Below, in pieces: positions 36,499 through 45,745 of a stretch of 64,000 nt of DNA (within the stretch, counting starts at the first letter, position 1; every line of letters starts with the position of its first letter). The position numbers were made by a program, and so were the translations under genes. The stretch covers positions 1,116,001 to 1,180,000 of the forward strand of contig NZ_CP047952.1 in NCBI RefSeq assembly GCF_014279875.1, in the 5' to 3' direction. Under the pieces are notes generated by a model, which was given only the letters and a program-made list of their open reading frames with translations, did no database searches and was not told the DNA's origin. The stretch is from Synechococcus sp. MEDNS5 (GTDB lineage: Bacteria > Cyanobacteriota > Cyanobacteriia > PCC-6307 > Cyanobiaceae).

Positions 36499-39135
36499 TC
36501 AGGACGGCACCAGATTGACAAGCTTCCCCGGAACCACGATCACGCGCCTGGGAGGCTTTCCTTCCAGCCAGCGCTCCGCCACTTCACTCGCCAAAGCCAA
36601 TTCCTCCAATTTTTCTTTGCTGCAGTCAGCCGGAACGCTGATCGAACCACGCACCTTGCCTTTCACCTGGATCACAAGGTCCACGGTGTCTCGCACTAAT
36701 GCAGAGGGGTCATGGTTCGGCCATGGCTGGTTGTGAACGCTGTCTTGGCCGCCGAGGCTGAACCAGAATTCCTCTGCCAGATGGGGGGCAAAAGGAGCAA
36801 GAAGGCGGATCAGCGCTGAGATTGCTTCAGCCTGAACACCCCTTGATGCTTCAGCGAGCGGTCCTGAGAGGGCATTGGATAGTTTCATCAACTCCGAAAT
36901 CGCCGTATTGAATTGGTACTCACCCGTCAGGTCGTCACTGACGGCTTCGATGGCGGTGTGCACTGCGCGACGAATCTCAGACTCTTTTTCAGACAGGCCT
37001 GAAGCTTCTGTAACAACTTCTGGTGCTCCCAGAAGCTGATCCTGGTGATCTGATCGCACGTTCTCGATCAGCCGCCAGAGCCGTTGCAGAAATCGGAACT
37101 GACCTTCAACGTCTGCATCGTCCCATTCCAGATCTTTTTCAGGGGGTGCCTTGAACAGAATGAACATCCGAGCCGTGTCAGCGCCGTAGCGGTCGATCAC
37201 GGCAGCGGGATCAACACCGTTGTATTTCGATTTCGACATCTTCTCGAACAGCACCTCAAGATCGCCGCCATCCACTGGGTCTTTGGGTTCGCTCTCGTCT
37301 CTGACTTCCGAGGGCGCCACATACCGACCCGTGCGGGGATTGCGGTACGTCACACCCTGGACCATTCCTTGAGTAAGCAGACGCTCGAATGGTTCTCGGA
37401 TGTTCAGTAATCCACGATCACGCAGTGCTTTGGTGAAGAAACGGGAATACAGCAGATGGAGGATGGCGTGTTCAATACCACCGACGTATTGCTGCACGGG
37501 CAGCCAGCGCTCCACAGCATCAAGATCAAACGGACGCTCCGTGTTGTGCGGATCGGCAAAACGAAGGAAATACCACGATGAGCACATGAAGGTGTCCATG
37601 GTGTCTGACTCCCGTCGGGCGGGTCGTCCGCAGCTTGGGCAATCCACACTCACCCAGGACTCCAGGGAGGCCAAGGGTGAACCTCCTCTGCCTTGAAGAT
37701 CCACATCCTTGGGCAAGGTCACCGGAAGCTGATCCGCCGGCACGGGCACAGCGCCGCAGTGATCACAGTGAATGACTGGAATCGGACACCCCCAGTAGCG
37801 CTGACGCGAAATCAGCCAGTCCCTCAGCCTGTACTGGCGTTTGGGCCGAGCCCAACCCAGTTCCTGACCGTGAGCAGTGATCGCCTGCCTGCCATCGTCG
37901 CTGGACTGGCCATCGAAACGACCGCTGTTCACAAGAATCCCAGGGCCTGTCCATGCCTCGCCATCGCTGAGATGTTCGTTGGCACCAGCAGCCTGGATCA
38001 CCCGTTTCAGCGGCAGTTCATAGGTGCGTGCAAACAGGAAATCGCGTTCGTCGTGAGCTGGGACACCCATCACGGCTCCGGTTCCGTAACCGGCCAGGAC
38101 GTAATCGGCGATCCAAATCGGAATTGATTCGCCGTTGGCCGGGTTCACTGCTGTGGCCCCAATGGGTACTCCGCGCTTGGGACGATCATCCGCAGTGCGT
38201 TCATCAGCACTCAGCTCTCCCACCAGATCTCTAAAAGCAGTGACGGCCTCTCGTTGTTCTTCCGAGGTGAGAGCTTCGACCAATGGATGCTCAGGAGCCA
38301 GCACCACATAGCTGACTCCATGCAGCGTGTCGGCCCTTGTGGTGAAGACTGTGATCACTGCATCGTCGTGATCGCTGACGCGGAAATCAATCTCCGCTCC
38401 GATCGAACGACCGATCCAGTTCGCCTGCATCGTGCATACCCGTTCGGGCCATCCGTTCAGCAGATCAAGATCGTCAAGCAGTGCGTCGGCGTAATGGGTG
38501 ATCCGCAGGAACCACTGCCTGAGATTTTTCTGCTCGACAAGAGCGCCGGAACGCCAGGAGCGTCCCTCGCTGTCAACCTGCTCGTTGGCCAGCACGGTTT
38601 GGTCGACAGGATCCCAGTTAACGGTTGCATCTTTCTGGTAAGCCAGCCCCTGGTCCAGGAGTTCCAGAAATAACCACTGGGTCCATCGGTAGTAATCGGC
38701 ATGGCAGGTGGCTTGCTCCCTGGACCAATCGATCGACAGTCCCAGACGGGCAAGCTGGGCTTTCATCTGCTCGATGTTGCGGTCAGTCCAAATCCCTGGA
38801 TCGACCTGACGCTCAATCGCTGCATTCTCAGCAGGAAGTCCGAATGCATCCCAACCCATGGGATGAAGCACGGCATCACCACGCATGCGCTGAGCCCGGG
38901 CAATCACATCGGTGATCACGTAGTTGCGCACATGTCCCATGTGCAGGCTTCCTGATGGATAGGGAAACATCGAGAGGGCATAGAACGCGTTCTGACCGGG
39001 CTCCGGTGGACGCGTTGCATACAGGTCGCTGTGCTGCCACTGGCTCTGCCAGCGCTGCTCGAGCGCAATGGGGTCGTACCGATCCGGACGTTCAGAAGCC
39101 GTTGCGGTGGCGGAGGAGGACTTGGAGGCCGTCAC
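36499..39135 (-). CDS. leuS: Leucyl-tRNA synthetase
   Basis: A class I aminoacyl-tRNA synthetase, 878 residues. It has the HIGH-like motif [12 protein letters not shown] near residue 60, the CP1 editing domain with [16 protein letters not shown], a zinc-type pair [15 protein letters not shown], and [18 protein letters not shown] (KMSKS). I chose GTG 39135 ([18 protein letters not shown]), giving a normal N-terminal start before [12 protein letters not shown]. The open frame to 39168 adds non-homologous residues. It is convergent with pgi and lies downstream of hfq on the same strand. Confidence 0.95.
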   Translation of the reverse strand: MTASKSSSATATASERPDRYDPIALEQRWQSQWQHSDLYATRPPEPGQNAFYALSMFPYPSGSLHMGHVRNYVITDVIARAQRMRGDAVLHPMGWDAFGLPAENAAIERQVDPGIWTDRNIEQMKAQLARLGLSIDWSREQATCHADYYRWTQWLFLELLDQGLAYQKDATVNWDPVDQTVLANEQVDSEGRSWRSGALVEQKNLRQWFLRITHYADALLDDLDLLNGWPERVCTMQANWIGRSIGAEIDFRVSDHDDAVITVFTTRADTLHGVSYVVLAPEHPLVEALTSEEQREAVTAFRDLVGELSADERTADDRPKRGVPIGATAVNPANGESIPIWIADYVLAGYGTGAVMGVPAHDERDFLFARTYELPLKRVIQAAGANEHLSDGEAWTGPGILVNSGRFDGQSSDDGRQAITAHGQELGWARPKRQYRLRDWLISRQRYWGCPIPVIHCDHCGAVPVPADQLPVTLPKDVDLQGRGGSPLASLESWVSVDCPSCGRPARRESDTMDTFMCSSWYFLRFADPHNTERPFDLDAVERWLPVQQYVGGIEHAILHLLYSRFFTKALRDRGLLNIREPFERLLTQGMVQGVTYRNPRTGRYVAPSEVRDESEPKDPVDGGDLEVLFEKMSKSKYNGVDPAAVIDRYGADTARMFILFKAPPEKDLEWDDADVEGQFRFLQRLWRLIENVRSDHQDQLLGAPEVVTEASGLSEKESEIRRAVHTAIEAVSDDLTGEYQFNTAISELMKLSNALSGPLAEASRGVQAEAISALIRLLAPFAPHLAEEFWFSLGGQDSVHNQPWPNHDPSALVRDTVDLVIQVKGKVRGSISVPADCSKEKLEELALASEVAERWLEGKPPRRVIVVPGKLVNLVPS

Positions 39136-39189
39136 GGCACGAAAACACCTGGGGCGATCGTGACACAACCAGGGATCGGATTCGGCGGG

Positions 39190-39411
39190 TCAGATCAAGG
39201 TGCGGATGGTGAGCACTGACTGACGATTGATCAGGATTGGATCGGATGCGTCATCGCGTTGCATGGCCAGGTAGAGGGGGTCCTGCCATGAGAGACGGCC
39301 GTCGACGCGTTTTCCGTCGCTCAGTTCAATACTGAGAGTTCGCTGGTCGCGGATCCAGGATTGAAGAAGACGGATTCCGGGAAGACTCGGATCAAAGCTT
39401 GTCGGCTCCAT
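39190..39411 (-). CDS. hfq: Hfq-like protein (cyanobacterial type)
   Basis: An Sm-fold protein of 73 residues starting MEPTSFDPSLPGIRLLQSWI. The order SLPGIRLLQSWIRDQ, then LSIELSDGKRVDGRLSWQD, matches cyanobacterial Hfq. These differ from the E. coli form, have a weak RNA-binding surface, and in Synechocystis act on type IV pili through PilB. I chose ATG 39411; the longer frame to 39462 overlaps the dapF start. It is divergent from dapF across 27 bp and lies 54 bp upstream of leuS. Identification rests on the Sm1-like pattern. Confidence 0.78.
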   Translation of the reverse strand: MEPTSFDPSLPGIRLLQSWIRDQRTLSIELSDGKRVDGRLSWQDPLYLAMQRDDASDPILINRQSVLTIRTLI

Positions 39412-39438
39412 AGGATCACTCAGGGGTAACGAAGCGCC

Positions 39439-40545
39439 ATGCTGCAGTTCAGTAAGTACCAAGGTCTCGGCAACGACTTCATCCTGGTGGAAGGTCGCGA
39501 TGGCCGGCTTCCTGAGGGCATCTCCGCTCCCGATTCTGACTGGGTCCGTAGTGTTTGCGACCGTCGCTTCGGCCTCGGAGGCGATGGCTTGATCCTTGCG
39601 CTGCCTCCGCAGGGCCAGGGAGAACTGCGCATGCGCATTTTCAACGCCGATGGTTCAGAGGCTGAAATGTGCGGCAATGGAATTCGCTGCCTCGCCCGCT
39701 TCCTTGCCGATAGTGATGGCGATTTGCCTGGACGGAGCTGGAAGATCGAAACTCCAGCTGGTCTCATCATTCCCGAGCTTCAACAAGACGGCCAGATCCG
39801 CGTCGATATGGGTGCCCCCTTCTTGAAGCCCGAGATGGTTCCGACGCACCTGAGCCCAGATGAAAACGGCCTTCCTCGTGGTGAAGTCACCCGTGAAGGA
39901 CTCACCCTGTCCCTCGCAGCCGTGGGGATGGGGAATCCACATGTAGTGGTTCCCGTGAACGATCTGGAGGCGATTCCATTTGAAGCACTTGGCGCACAGC
40001 TGGAGTGCGACCCGCTCTTCCCGGCGAAAACCAACGTTCACTTTCTCAAAGTGCACAGCCGTCAGCATCTTGAGATTCGCGTCTGGGAAAGGGGTGCTGG
40101 TCCAACCCTGGCCTGCGGGACCGGTGCCTGCGCCACTTTGGTGGCTGCTGTCCTGCTTGGATTCAGCGACAACGAGGCAACCGTGGTCCTTCCAGGCGGT
40201 CCGCTGGGCATCAACTGGCCTGATCAACAGGGGTCGGTCTTCATGACCGGACCCGCTGTAGCTGTCTTCGACGGCGTGATGAATCCAGAGCTGATGCCTG
40301 AGGGGCGTCCCCCAGAGATGGCTGCGGAACCCAAGCCCTCGGTTTCTTCAAATCCTCCAGGCCTTGACTGTGCCAACGACTGCAAGGAGGGCTGCCGGCA
40401 ACCTGATCGTTGTTTGCGTGAGGAGGCACAGGCAAGGGTCCAGGCGTTCCTGGAATCCACTTCGCTGGATTCGATGATCAATCTCGCCGGAGATTCCCTC
40501 GAGCAGCGCACCCTGTCACGCACTCAACGTGATGGTCAGAGCTGA
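39439..40545 (+). CDS. dapF: Diaminopimelate epimerase with Cys-rich C-terminal extension
   Basis: This enzyme converts LL- to meso-diaminopimelate for lysine and peptidoglycan. The 368 residues start MLQFSKYQGLGNDFILVEGR. The catalytic Cys pair lies in NADGSEAEMCGNGIRCLARF and GPTLACGTGACATLVA, and MTGPAVAVFDG closes the canonical domain near residue 278. A tail of about 90 residues follows, which ordinary DapF lacks; it contains four closely spaced Cys (LDCANDCKEGCRQPDRCLRE). The 3' end overlaps the desulfurase start by 14 bp. Confidence 0.93.
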   Translation: MLQFSKYQGLGNDFILVEGRDGRLPEGISAPDSDWVRSVCDRRFGLGGDGLILALPPQGQGELRMRIFNADGSEAEMCGNGIRCLARFLADSDGDLPGRSWKIETPAGLIIPELQQDGQIRVDMGAPFLKPEMVPTHLSPDENGLPRGEVTREGLTLSLAAVGMGNPHVVVPVNDLEAIPFEALGAQLECDPLFPAKTNVHFLKVHSRQHLEIRVWERGAGPTLACGTGACATLVAAVLLGFSDNEATVVLPGGPLGINWPDQQGSVFMTGPAVAVFDGVMNPELMPEGRPPEMAAEPKPSVSSNPPGLDCANDCKEGCRQPDRCLREEAQARVQAFLESTSLDSMINLAGDSLEQRTLSRTQRDGQS

Positions 40546-41713
40546 CGCGACGCCCATCTACCTCGATGCCTGTGCCACGACACCTCTGCGACCGGGTGTG
40601 CAGCAGAGGATGTTGGATGTTCAAACTCAGGCCTGGGGCAATCCCTCCAGCCTGCACTCCTTTGGGATTGCAGCATCGGAAGCCCTGGAACGCACAAGGG
40701 TTGAAATCGGTGCACTGCTCGGCGCAGACCCCGATGAAGTGCTGATCACCTCAGGAGCCACTGAATCCATTCATCTTGGGATCCGGGGCTTGGCGTCGTC
40801 CTTCCCGCCAGGACGGATCGTGATCTCCGCTGTCGAGCATCCAGCCGTGACGGCGGCGGCGCAGGCGCTGACCCCCTTGGGATGGCATGTGTCAGTGGCC
40901 CCTGTCGATTCGCAAGGACTCATCCAACTGGATCGATTCGAAGAGCTTCTCCGCCCACCCACGCGCCTGGTGTCTGTGATCTGGGGACAGAGTGAGGTGG
41001 GCACGCTTCAACCTCTTCAGACGATCGGCACTCTTTGCCGTCGGTACGGAATTCCCTTCCACACGGATGCCACCCAGGTGATCAGCCAGGCCCTTCCCGA
41101 CTGGAACTCCCTGCCTGTGGATTTACTCACCGCGTCAGCCCACAAATGTGGGGGGCCCAGAGGTGTGGGCCTGCTTCTGATTCGTCGAGCCTGGAAACAG
41201 CAACTCAACGCGCTGTTGACAGGGGGCGGTCAGGAGAACAATTTGCGCAGTGGAACTGAATCCGCTGTGTTGGTGGCTGGAATGGCTGAGGCCCTGTCGC
41301 AGATTCAACGATGTGACCTGGATGGGCTGCCTGACAGCGGCGATGGCATCCGACGAATTAGGGATGAATTGGAGCTGCAGCTCTGTCGAACAGCTGGTGT
41401 CGCAACGATTGGTCAACCTCATCAACGCCTCCCTCATCATTTGGCTCTGGTGCTTCGCGACCATTCAGGCCAGCCGTTGTCTGGTCGGCGAATGGTGCGC
41501 GTTCTCGATCAAGAGGGGCTGGCCGTGAGCAGTGGAAGTGCCTGCTCATCAGGGCGTGACACGGATAGCAGGGTGCTCACAGCGATGAATATTCCCCGGG
41601 AAATGAGACGTTCGGGCCTGAGGCTCAGCCTCGGGTTCTGGAACACGTCCAACCAGATCGAGAGCATCATTGAGCGATTTGAACGTGCGTTGCTGGCTTG
41701 TGCTGAAAGCTGA
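40532..41713 (+). CDS. Cysteine desulfurase, NifS/IscS-like
   Basis: A PLP enzyme that takes sulfur from cysteine for Fe-S clusters or thio-cofactors. The 393 residues contain YLDACATTPLRPGV, VLITSGATESIHLGI, TDATQVISQ and the PLP Lys in LTASAHKCGGPRGVG. The catalytic Cys lies in LAVSSGSACSSGRDTDS. I chose ATG 40532; GTG 40529 is adjacent. The start lies inside the dapF end (14-bp overlap). The Cys-rich dapF tail beside a sulfur donor is noteworthy. Group I (NifS/IscS) is indicated by the SSGSACSSG loop and length. Confidence 0.9.
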   Translation: MVRADATPIYLDACATTPLRPGVQQRMLDVQTQAWGNPSSLHSFGIAASEALERTRVEIGALLGADPDEVLITSGATESIHLGIRGLASSFPPGRIVISAVEHPAVTAAAQALTPLGWHVSVAPVDSQGLIQLDRFEELLRPPTRLVSVIWGQSEVGTLQPLQTIGTLCRRYGIPFHTDATQVISQALPDWNSLPVDLLTASAHKCGGPRGVGLLLIRRAWKQQLNALLTGGGQENNLRSGTESAVLVAGMAEALSQIQRCDLDGLPDSGDGIRRIRDELELQLCRTAGVATIGQPHQRLPHHLALVLRDHSGQPLSGRRMVRVLDQEGLAVSSGSACSSGRDTDSRVLTAMNIPREMRRSGLRLSLGFWNTSNQIESIIERFERALLACAES

Positions 41714-41757
41714 TCGAGCGATCGCAGTACGCTCCGCCAAAGTTGCATTGATGGCTC

Positions 41758-42453
41758 GTGAGCGCTGTTCTTCCCGCTGATCTTCTCGAGGCTGAGCAGC
41801 GCACGATTGCAGCGTTGGAGTCTGTGCTGGGTGGGGTTCGGCGCGGACGCTGGATGGTGACCTGGCGGTTCGAAGGCCTGCGGGTCATGGGTCCGGCACT
41901 GCGTCTGGCAAGAACGCTTAAGGAACGCAGCTGGCCGCTGCTGGTGGCTTTTCCCGATGCTGGCGCGGCGGCTCTCGCTAAACGCGATGCGCCTGATCTC
42001 GCCGGTTGTTGCGTTGATTTCATGCAGCTGCAGAGGGATCCGGCCTGGGCTAACCGAGGCGAACTGTTGCTGCTGATTGGTGCCCAGCCAAGCGACTACG
42101 AAACTGTTGAAGCGATCTGCAACCTGTGGAAAGAGCCTGTTGTGCTTGTGAATGGACGGCTCGAAGATGCCGGGGTCGGCATCGGCAGTGTGGCCCGTTC
42201 CAGACGCCGCGGTTTTTTGGCCACCTGGTCAAGCGCATTCCATCTAGAGCCCCTCGCGCAAGGGGCACTGCTACTGGAACGTCAGAAGGAATGGGAACTG
42301 TTCCGCTGTGATCCCGATGGATACCGTTGGATTCATCGGTTCGAACAACGTCCTGACCCTGAGCAGATCGATGCAGCCGTCAGTCCATCAGTGGATGGAT
42401 TGCGCCAGACATTGGGTGCTGTGGATCGGCTGATTGACGATCTCAGAGGTTGA
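41758..42453 (+). CDS. DUF1995 family protein
   Basis: A 231-residue protein from GTG 41758 (SAVLPADLLEAEQRTIAALE after the start). The body is alpha/beta, with WMVTWRFEGLRVMGPALRLA, LLVAFPDAGAAALAKR and VVLVNGRLED. It resembles DUF1995, a family found in cyanobacteria and plastids; a plant member (LPA3) has been linked to PSII assembly, but a role here is inferred. No membrane segment is visible. It is 44 bp downstream of the desulfurase and 45 bp upstream of DUF4330. GTG is the only in-frame start before the conserved region. Confidence 0.65.
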   Translation: MSAVLPADLLEAEQRTIAALESVLGGVRRGRWMVTWRFEGLRVMGPALRLARTLKERSWPLLVAFPDAGAAALAKRDAPDLAGCCVDFMQLQRDPAWANRGELLLLIGAQPSDYETVEAICNLWKEPVVLVNGRLEDAGVGIGSVARSRRRGFLATWSSAFHLEPLAQGALLLERQKEWELFRCDPDGYRWIHRFEQRPDPEQIDAAVSPSVDGLRQTLGAVDRLIDDLRG

Positions 42454-42498
42454 TCACAGGCCGTAACACTTTTAGGGTGCAAGCTCCCTCGGAACTTC

Positions 42499-43014
42499 AT
42501 GGGCATCAAGGATCGTTTTCGCTCCCTGTCAGTGATTGATGCCGCTGCCGCTCTTGTGGCAGTGGCAGCCGTCGCTGGTGTGCTCTGGAGCCCGAAACTC
42601 AGCAACACGATTGCCAGAGCAACAGGCTCCGTGAAGCCGGTTCTGGTGAGTGTGGATGTCCGCAATTCGAGTTCTGCAGACCCTGATGGCCTGATCAAGC
42701 AGGCCATCGATCGCGGTCGAACCAACCTTGTGATTCGCAATCAGCCTGCCGGCAGTGCGGAACTCATTCGTGTGGATGACATCAGCAGGAAGCTCGTTGC
42801 TGTGCAACCTGATGGACGGGTCGTCTCTGCTGTTGATCCGAATCGTCAGAACCAAGGAATCCTCGACGCTCGATTTGTTCTTCGAAGCGAAGCCACCGTC
42901 ACCCCCTCAGGTGTGGTGATAGCAGGCACAAAGCTCAAGGTGGGAACGCCCGTCGAACTCGACGGCCGCCTTTATCGGCTGAATGGAATCGTCAGCGGGA
43001 TCGACCTGCAATGA
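42499..43014 (+). CDS. DUF4330 membrane-anchored protein
   Basis: A 171-residue protein starting MGIKDRFRSLSVIDAAAALV, with one N-terminal transmembrane segment (about residues 13-30). A soluble, probably extracytoplasmic domain follows, with KPVLVSVDVRNSSSADPDGL and VVIAGTKLKVGTPVELDGRL. It resembles DUF4330, a cyanobacterial family of unknown function. Its stop overlaps the dacB ATG by 4 bp (ATGA), so both are probably translated together. The dacB link suggests an envelope role; that is inference. Confidence 0.72.
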   Translation: MGIKDRFRSLSVIDAAAALVAVAAVAGVLWSPKLSNTIARATGSVKPVLVSVDVRNSSSADPDGLIKQAIDRGRTNLVIRNQPAGSAELIRVDDISRKLVAVQPDGRVVSAVDPNRQNQGILDARFVLRSEATVTPSGVVIAGTKLKVGTPVELDGRLYRLNGIVSGIDLQ

Positions 43015-44318
43015 ACACACGCATCTGCCCTTTCGTGCTTTTGGCAGCAACGCTGCCAGCTGGCGTCCAAGCCGAGGTCATTCCCTTGATCTCCCCTCCG
43101 GCTCCTGAGACCCAGCAACCGCTCCCTGAGCTGCAAAAAGCGCGTTCCTGTCAGCCCCTGCAATCGGCGATCCAGGCCAATCTCGGTTCTGAGCCCAGGG
43201 TGTGGTCTGTCACGGTGCTGAACAGTGATGGGGATTTACTTGGGGATATCAATGGCTCCATCGCTCGTATCCCCGCCTCCAATCAGAAACTGATCAGCAC
43301 GGCTTACGCCCTGGATCGTCTTGGACCCGATTTCCGGCTGAAGACTCGCCTGATCCAGCGACCTGATGGCTCCATGGAGCTGAATGGAGAGGGGGATCCC
43401 GACCTTGGGATTGCCGGTCTGCAGCGCTTTGCGCTCGCAGCTCTTCGTCAGGGTGGATCCCGAGGGGTGACATCGGGCCCGGTCAACTTGATGGTGCGCG
43501 AGGAGCCAAGGCGGAATTGGTGGCCGAGTGACTGGCATCCTGCTGACCGTGGTTATGCCTACGGGGCACCCATCACGCGGCTGGCCCTGACCAGCAACGC
43601 CGTTGGTGGTGCCGTCAGCGATCCCTACAACCGACTGCAGCGGTTGTTTCAGAAAGAGGTGCAACGGAGGGGTGGTGCCGTGCGCATCCAGCAGGCCCAG
43701 CCTCTGAGCATGGCTGAGATCTCCAATCGAGGCGATCGGGAGGAGATGGTGGTTCTGCATGAGGAGACTTCAGCGCCCATGCATGCTTTGCTCAGTCTCG
43801 CCAACACGGAGAGCCACAATTTCACAGCTGAGGTGTTGATGCGTCAGGCGGCCGACCTCTGGGACGTGAAGGCTGCATCCAGAGCGACGGAACGCTGGAT
43901 GTGGGAACAGGGTCTCCCCGTTCAAGGGCTGCGGGTTGCTGACGGAAGTGGGCTGTCCAGGAACAACAGGGTCACCAGCCAAACCATTGCCGCTTTGCTG
44001 ATGCGTATGGATCAGCATCCTTACGCTCCCTACTACCAGGCCTCCATGGCCATTGCCGGACAACGGGGCACACTCAGAAATCTCTACAGAGGCACTCCCA
44101 TCGATGGACGCTTCCGAGGGAAGACGGGAACCATCAGCGGCGTGCGCAGCATCTCCGGAATCCTGCAAACCGCTGATGGGCCCCGTTATGTGAGCATGAT
44201 CTCCAACGGCTCGACCCGGCCGAACACGGTGATCGGTCAGATTCTGCGATCCGTGCTCAAATTCAGCCCGTGCCCTTCATCTGTCGCACCCGCGATGCTG
44301 CACGGCGGGCGCGGCTGA
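43011..44318 (+). CDS. dacB: D-alanyl-D-alanine carboxypeptidase/endopeptidase (PBP4 type)
   Basis: A class C penicillin-binding protein that trims peptidoglycan peptides. The 435 residues start with a signal peptide (FVLLAATLPAGVQA). The catalytic SxxK is in ARIPASNQKLISTAYAL, the SxN-like motif is in NTESHNFTAEV and the KTG is in FRGKTGTISGVRS. The start is ATG 43011, overlapping the DUF4330 stop by 4 bp. The 3' end overlaps the coiled-coil gene on the opposite strand by 56 bp, the longest antisense overlap of genuine genes in the window. Confidence 0.93.
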   Translation: MNTRICPFVLLAATLPAGVQAEVIPLISPPAPETQQPLPELQKARSCQPLQSAIQANLGSEPRVWSVTVLNSDGDLLGDINGSIARIPASNQKLISTAYALDRLGPDFRLKTRLIQRPDGSMELNGEGDPDLGIAGLQRFALAALRQGGSRGVTSGPVNLMVREEPRRNWWPSDWHPADRGYAYGAPITRLALTSNAVGGAVSDPYNRLQRLFQKEVQRRGGAVRIQQAQPLSMAEISNRGDREEMVVLHEETSAPMHALLSLANTESHNFTAEVLMRQAADLWDVKAASRATERWMWEQGLPVQGLRVADGSGLSRNNRVTSQTIAALLMRMDQHPYAPYYQASMAIAGQRGTLRNLYRGTPIDGRFRGKTGTISGVRSISGILQTADGPRYVSMISNGSTRPNTVIGQILRSVLKFSPCPSSVAPAMLHGGRG

Positions 44319-45192
44319 TCGGAACAGCCTTCGAGTCGCTTGTTTCATTGATCGGAGCTTCAGTGCGTCCTGTCTGAATCTTCACCAATTCCTGACGGCC
44401 AGCCAACACCACCTGAGCCATCTCTTTTAAGCGCTGTTCGAGCTCACCGAGGGTTTGTTCCGCATATCGGTTGGCACCGTCCTGAACGGTGGAAGCTTCC
44501 TGGCGACTCCGCTGAATTAAGGACTCGCACTGCTGTTGGGTCTGTTGACGGAATTGCAATGCATCCTGATGCAAGCGTTCGGCTTCGCCCTGAGCTTCCT
44601 TCTGAAGCCTCAAGCCTTCATGACGGATTTGATCGAGCTCCTGCAAGGACTGAAGCCGGTTCCGCTCATGTTGTTCGCTGAGCTGACGTTTCAGTTCAAT
44701 CGCTTCCTGATCGAGCTGCTGACGGCGCTGCAATGCCTCTTGTTCCAGCTGCTGTCTGCGAGTGGCGTACTGCTGCTCCAGTTGGGCCTGCTTGGTTTGC
44801 ATCTCCTGTTCCATCTGGGCGGACTGGTGACGCGCGGTCTGCAGAAGCTGCTCGCATTGCTGGCGAACCTGTTCACGCATCTCATTCACCTGTCGCTCAG
44901 CTTCCTGACGGATGGAGGCTTGAGACACGAGCTGTTCGCGTTGCTGTTGAGCATTCGCGACGATCTCGTCAGCTTGGGAGCGAGCCGTGGCGATGAACTC
45001 ATCGCGCTTCTCCAGCAGCTGATCGGCTTGAGCAACTTGGGAGGGCATCGCTTCGCGAACCGCGTCTAACAGTTCGACGGCATCCTGCTCGTTCACGAGC
45101 CTCCCACCGCTGAAGGGAATACGGCTTCCCTCGAGCATGATCTCCTCGAGCTGATCGAGCTGGTCGAGTACGGAGAACCGGATCTCGCTCAT
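44263..45192 (-). CDS. Long coiled-coil protein, DivIVA/Cdv3-like
   Basis: 309 residues with an N-terminal [20 protein letters not shown] segment, then [21 protein letters not shown] very long Gln/Glu/Arg-rich coiled coil of about 190 residues (REQLVSQ to [10 protein letters not shown]) follows, and a basic C-terminal end. The N-terminal pattern is like DivIVA-type proteins and the cyanobacterial cell-division protein Cdv3, but the rest is low complexity. Its start overlaps the coaD stop by 4 bp, so it is translated after coaD. The 3' end is antisense to dacB. Function is not firmly known. Confidence 0.6.
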   Translation of the reverse strand: MSEIRFSVLDQLDQLEEIMLEGSRIPFSGGRLVNEQDAVELLDAVREAMPSQVAQADQLLEKRDEFIATARSQADEIVANAQQQREQLVSQASIRQEAERQVNEMREQVRQQCEQLLQTARHQSAQMEQEMQTKQAQLEQQYATRRQQLEQEALQRRQQLDQEAIELKRQLSEQHERNRLQSLQELDQIRHEGLRLQKEAQGEAERLHQDALQFRQQTQQQCESLIQRSRQEASTVQDGANRYAEQTLGELEQRLKEMAQVVLAGRQELVKIQTGRTEAPINETSDSKAVPISRARRAASRVRQMKGTG

Positions 45193-45686
45193 CGCGACGG
45201 GGGGGCGAAAGCCGAATTAAAGAACCTCGCAAGGTCTTCCGCCACCACCCGCGGCACCATGTGGTCGACTGCACCACCGAAACGAGCCACTTCTTTCACG
45301 ACCGAGCTGCTGAGAAAGCTGTAGTGGGCTGACGTGGTGAGAAAAATGGTTTCGAAATCCGGATCGAGCGAGCGATTGGTGTGAGCAATCTGAAGTTCAT
45401 ATTCGAAATCGCTCATGGCCCGGAGTCCACGCAAGATGAGGCGTGTGCCTTGTTCTTTGGCACAGGCCACCGTCAGCCCATCGAAACTAATCACGGACAC
45501 ATTGCCGAGGTGCTGGGTGGAAGCGGTGATCTGGTGCAGACGCTGTTCGAGGGGAAACGCTGGGGACTTCCCAGGATTCTGCAGAACAGCAACCACCAGT
45601 TCATCCACAAGGGATGCCCCTCGCTCAATGAGGTCAAGATGCCCAAGGGTGAGAGGGTCGAAGCTGCCTGGATACAGCGCTTTCAT
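45189..45686 (-). CDS. coaD: Phosphopantetheine adenylyltransferase
   Basis: The penultimate step of coenzyme A synthesis, from 4'-phosphopantetheine and ATP to dephospho-CoA. The 165 residues start [20 protein letters not shown] at ATG 45686, with the nucleotidyltransferase TxGH-type motif, [20 protein letters not shown] and [18 protein letters not shown]. The track to 45722 is longer without homology. The stop overlaps the coiled-coil gene's ATG by 4 bp. It is divergent from uvrC across 59 bp. Confidence 0.95.
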   Translation of the reverse strand: MKALYPGSFDPLTLGHLDLIERGASLVDELVVAVLQNPGKSPAFPLEQRLHQITASTQHLGNVSVISFDGLTVACAKEQGTRLILRGLRAMSDFEYELQIAHTNRSLDPDFETIFLTTSAHYSFLSSSVVKEVARFGGAVDHMVPRVVAEDLARFFNSAFAPPSR

Positions 45687-45745
45687 CCGATTGATGTCGC
45701 GGTCCGGGCGGATCCTATGCACATCGGTCTCTTTAGATTGGCCGC

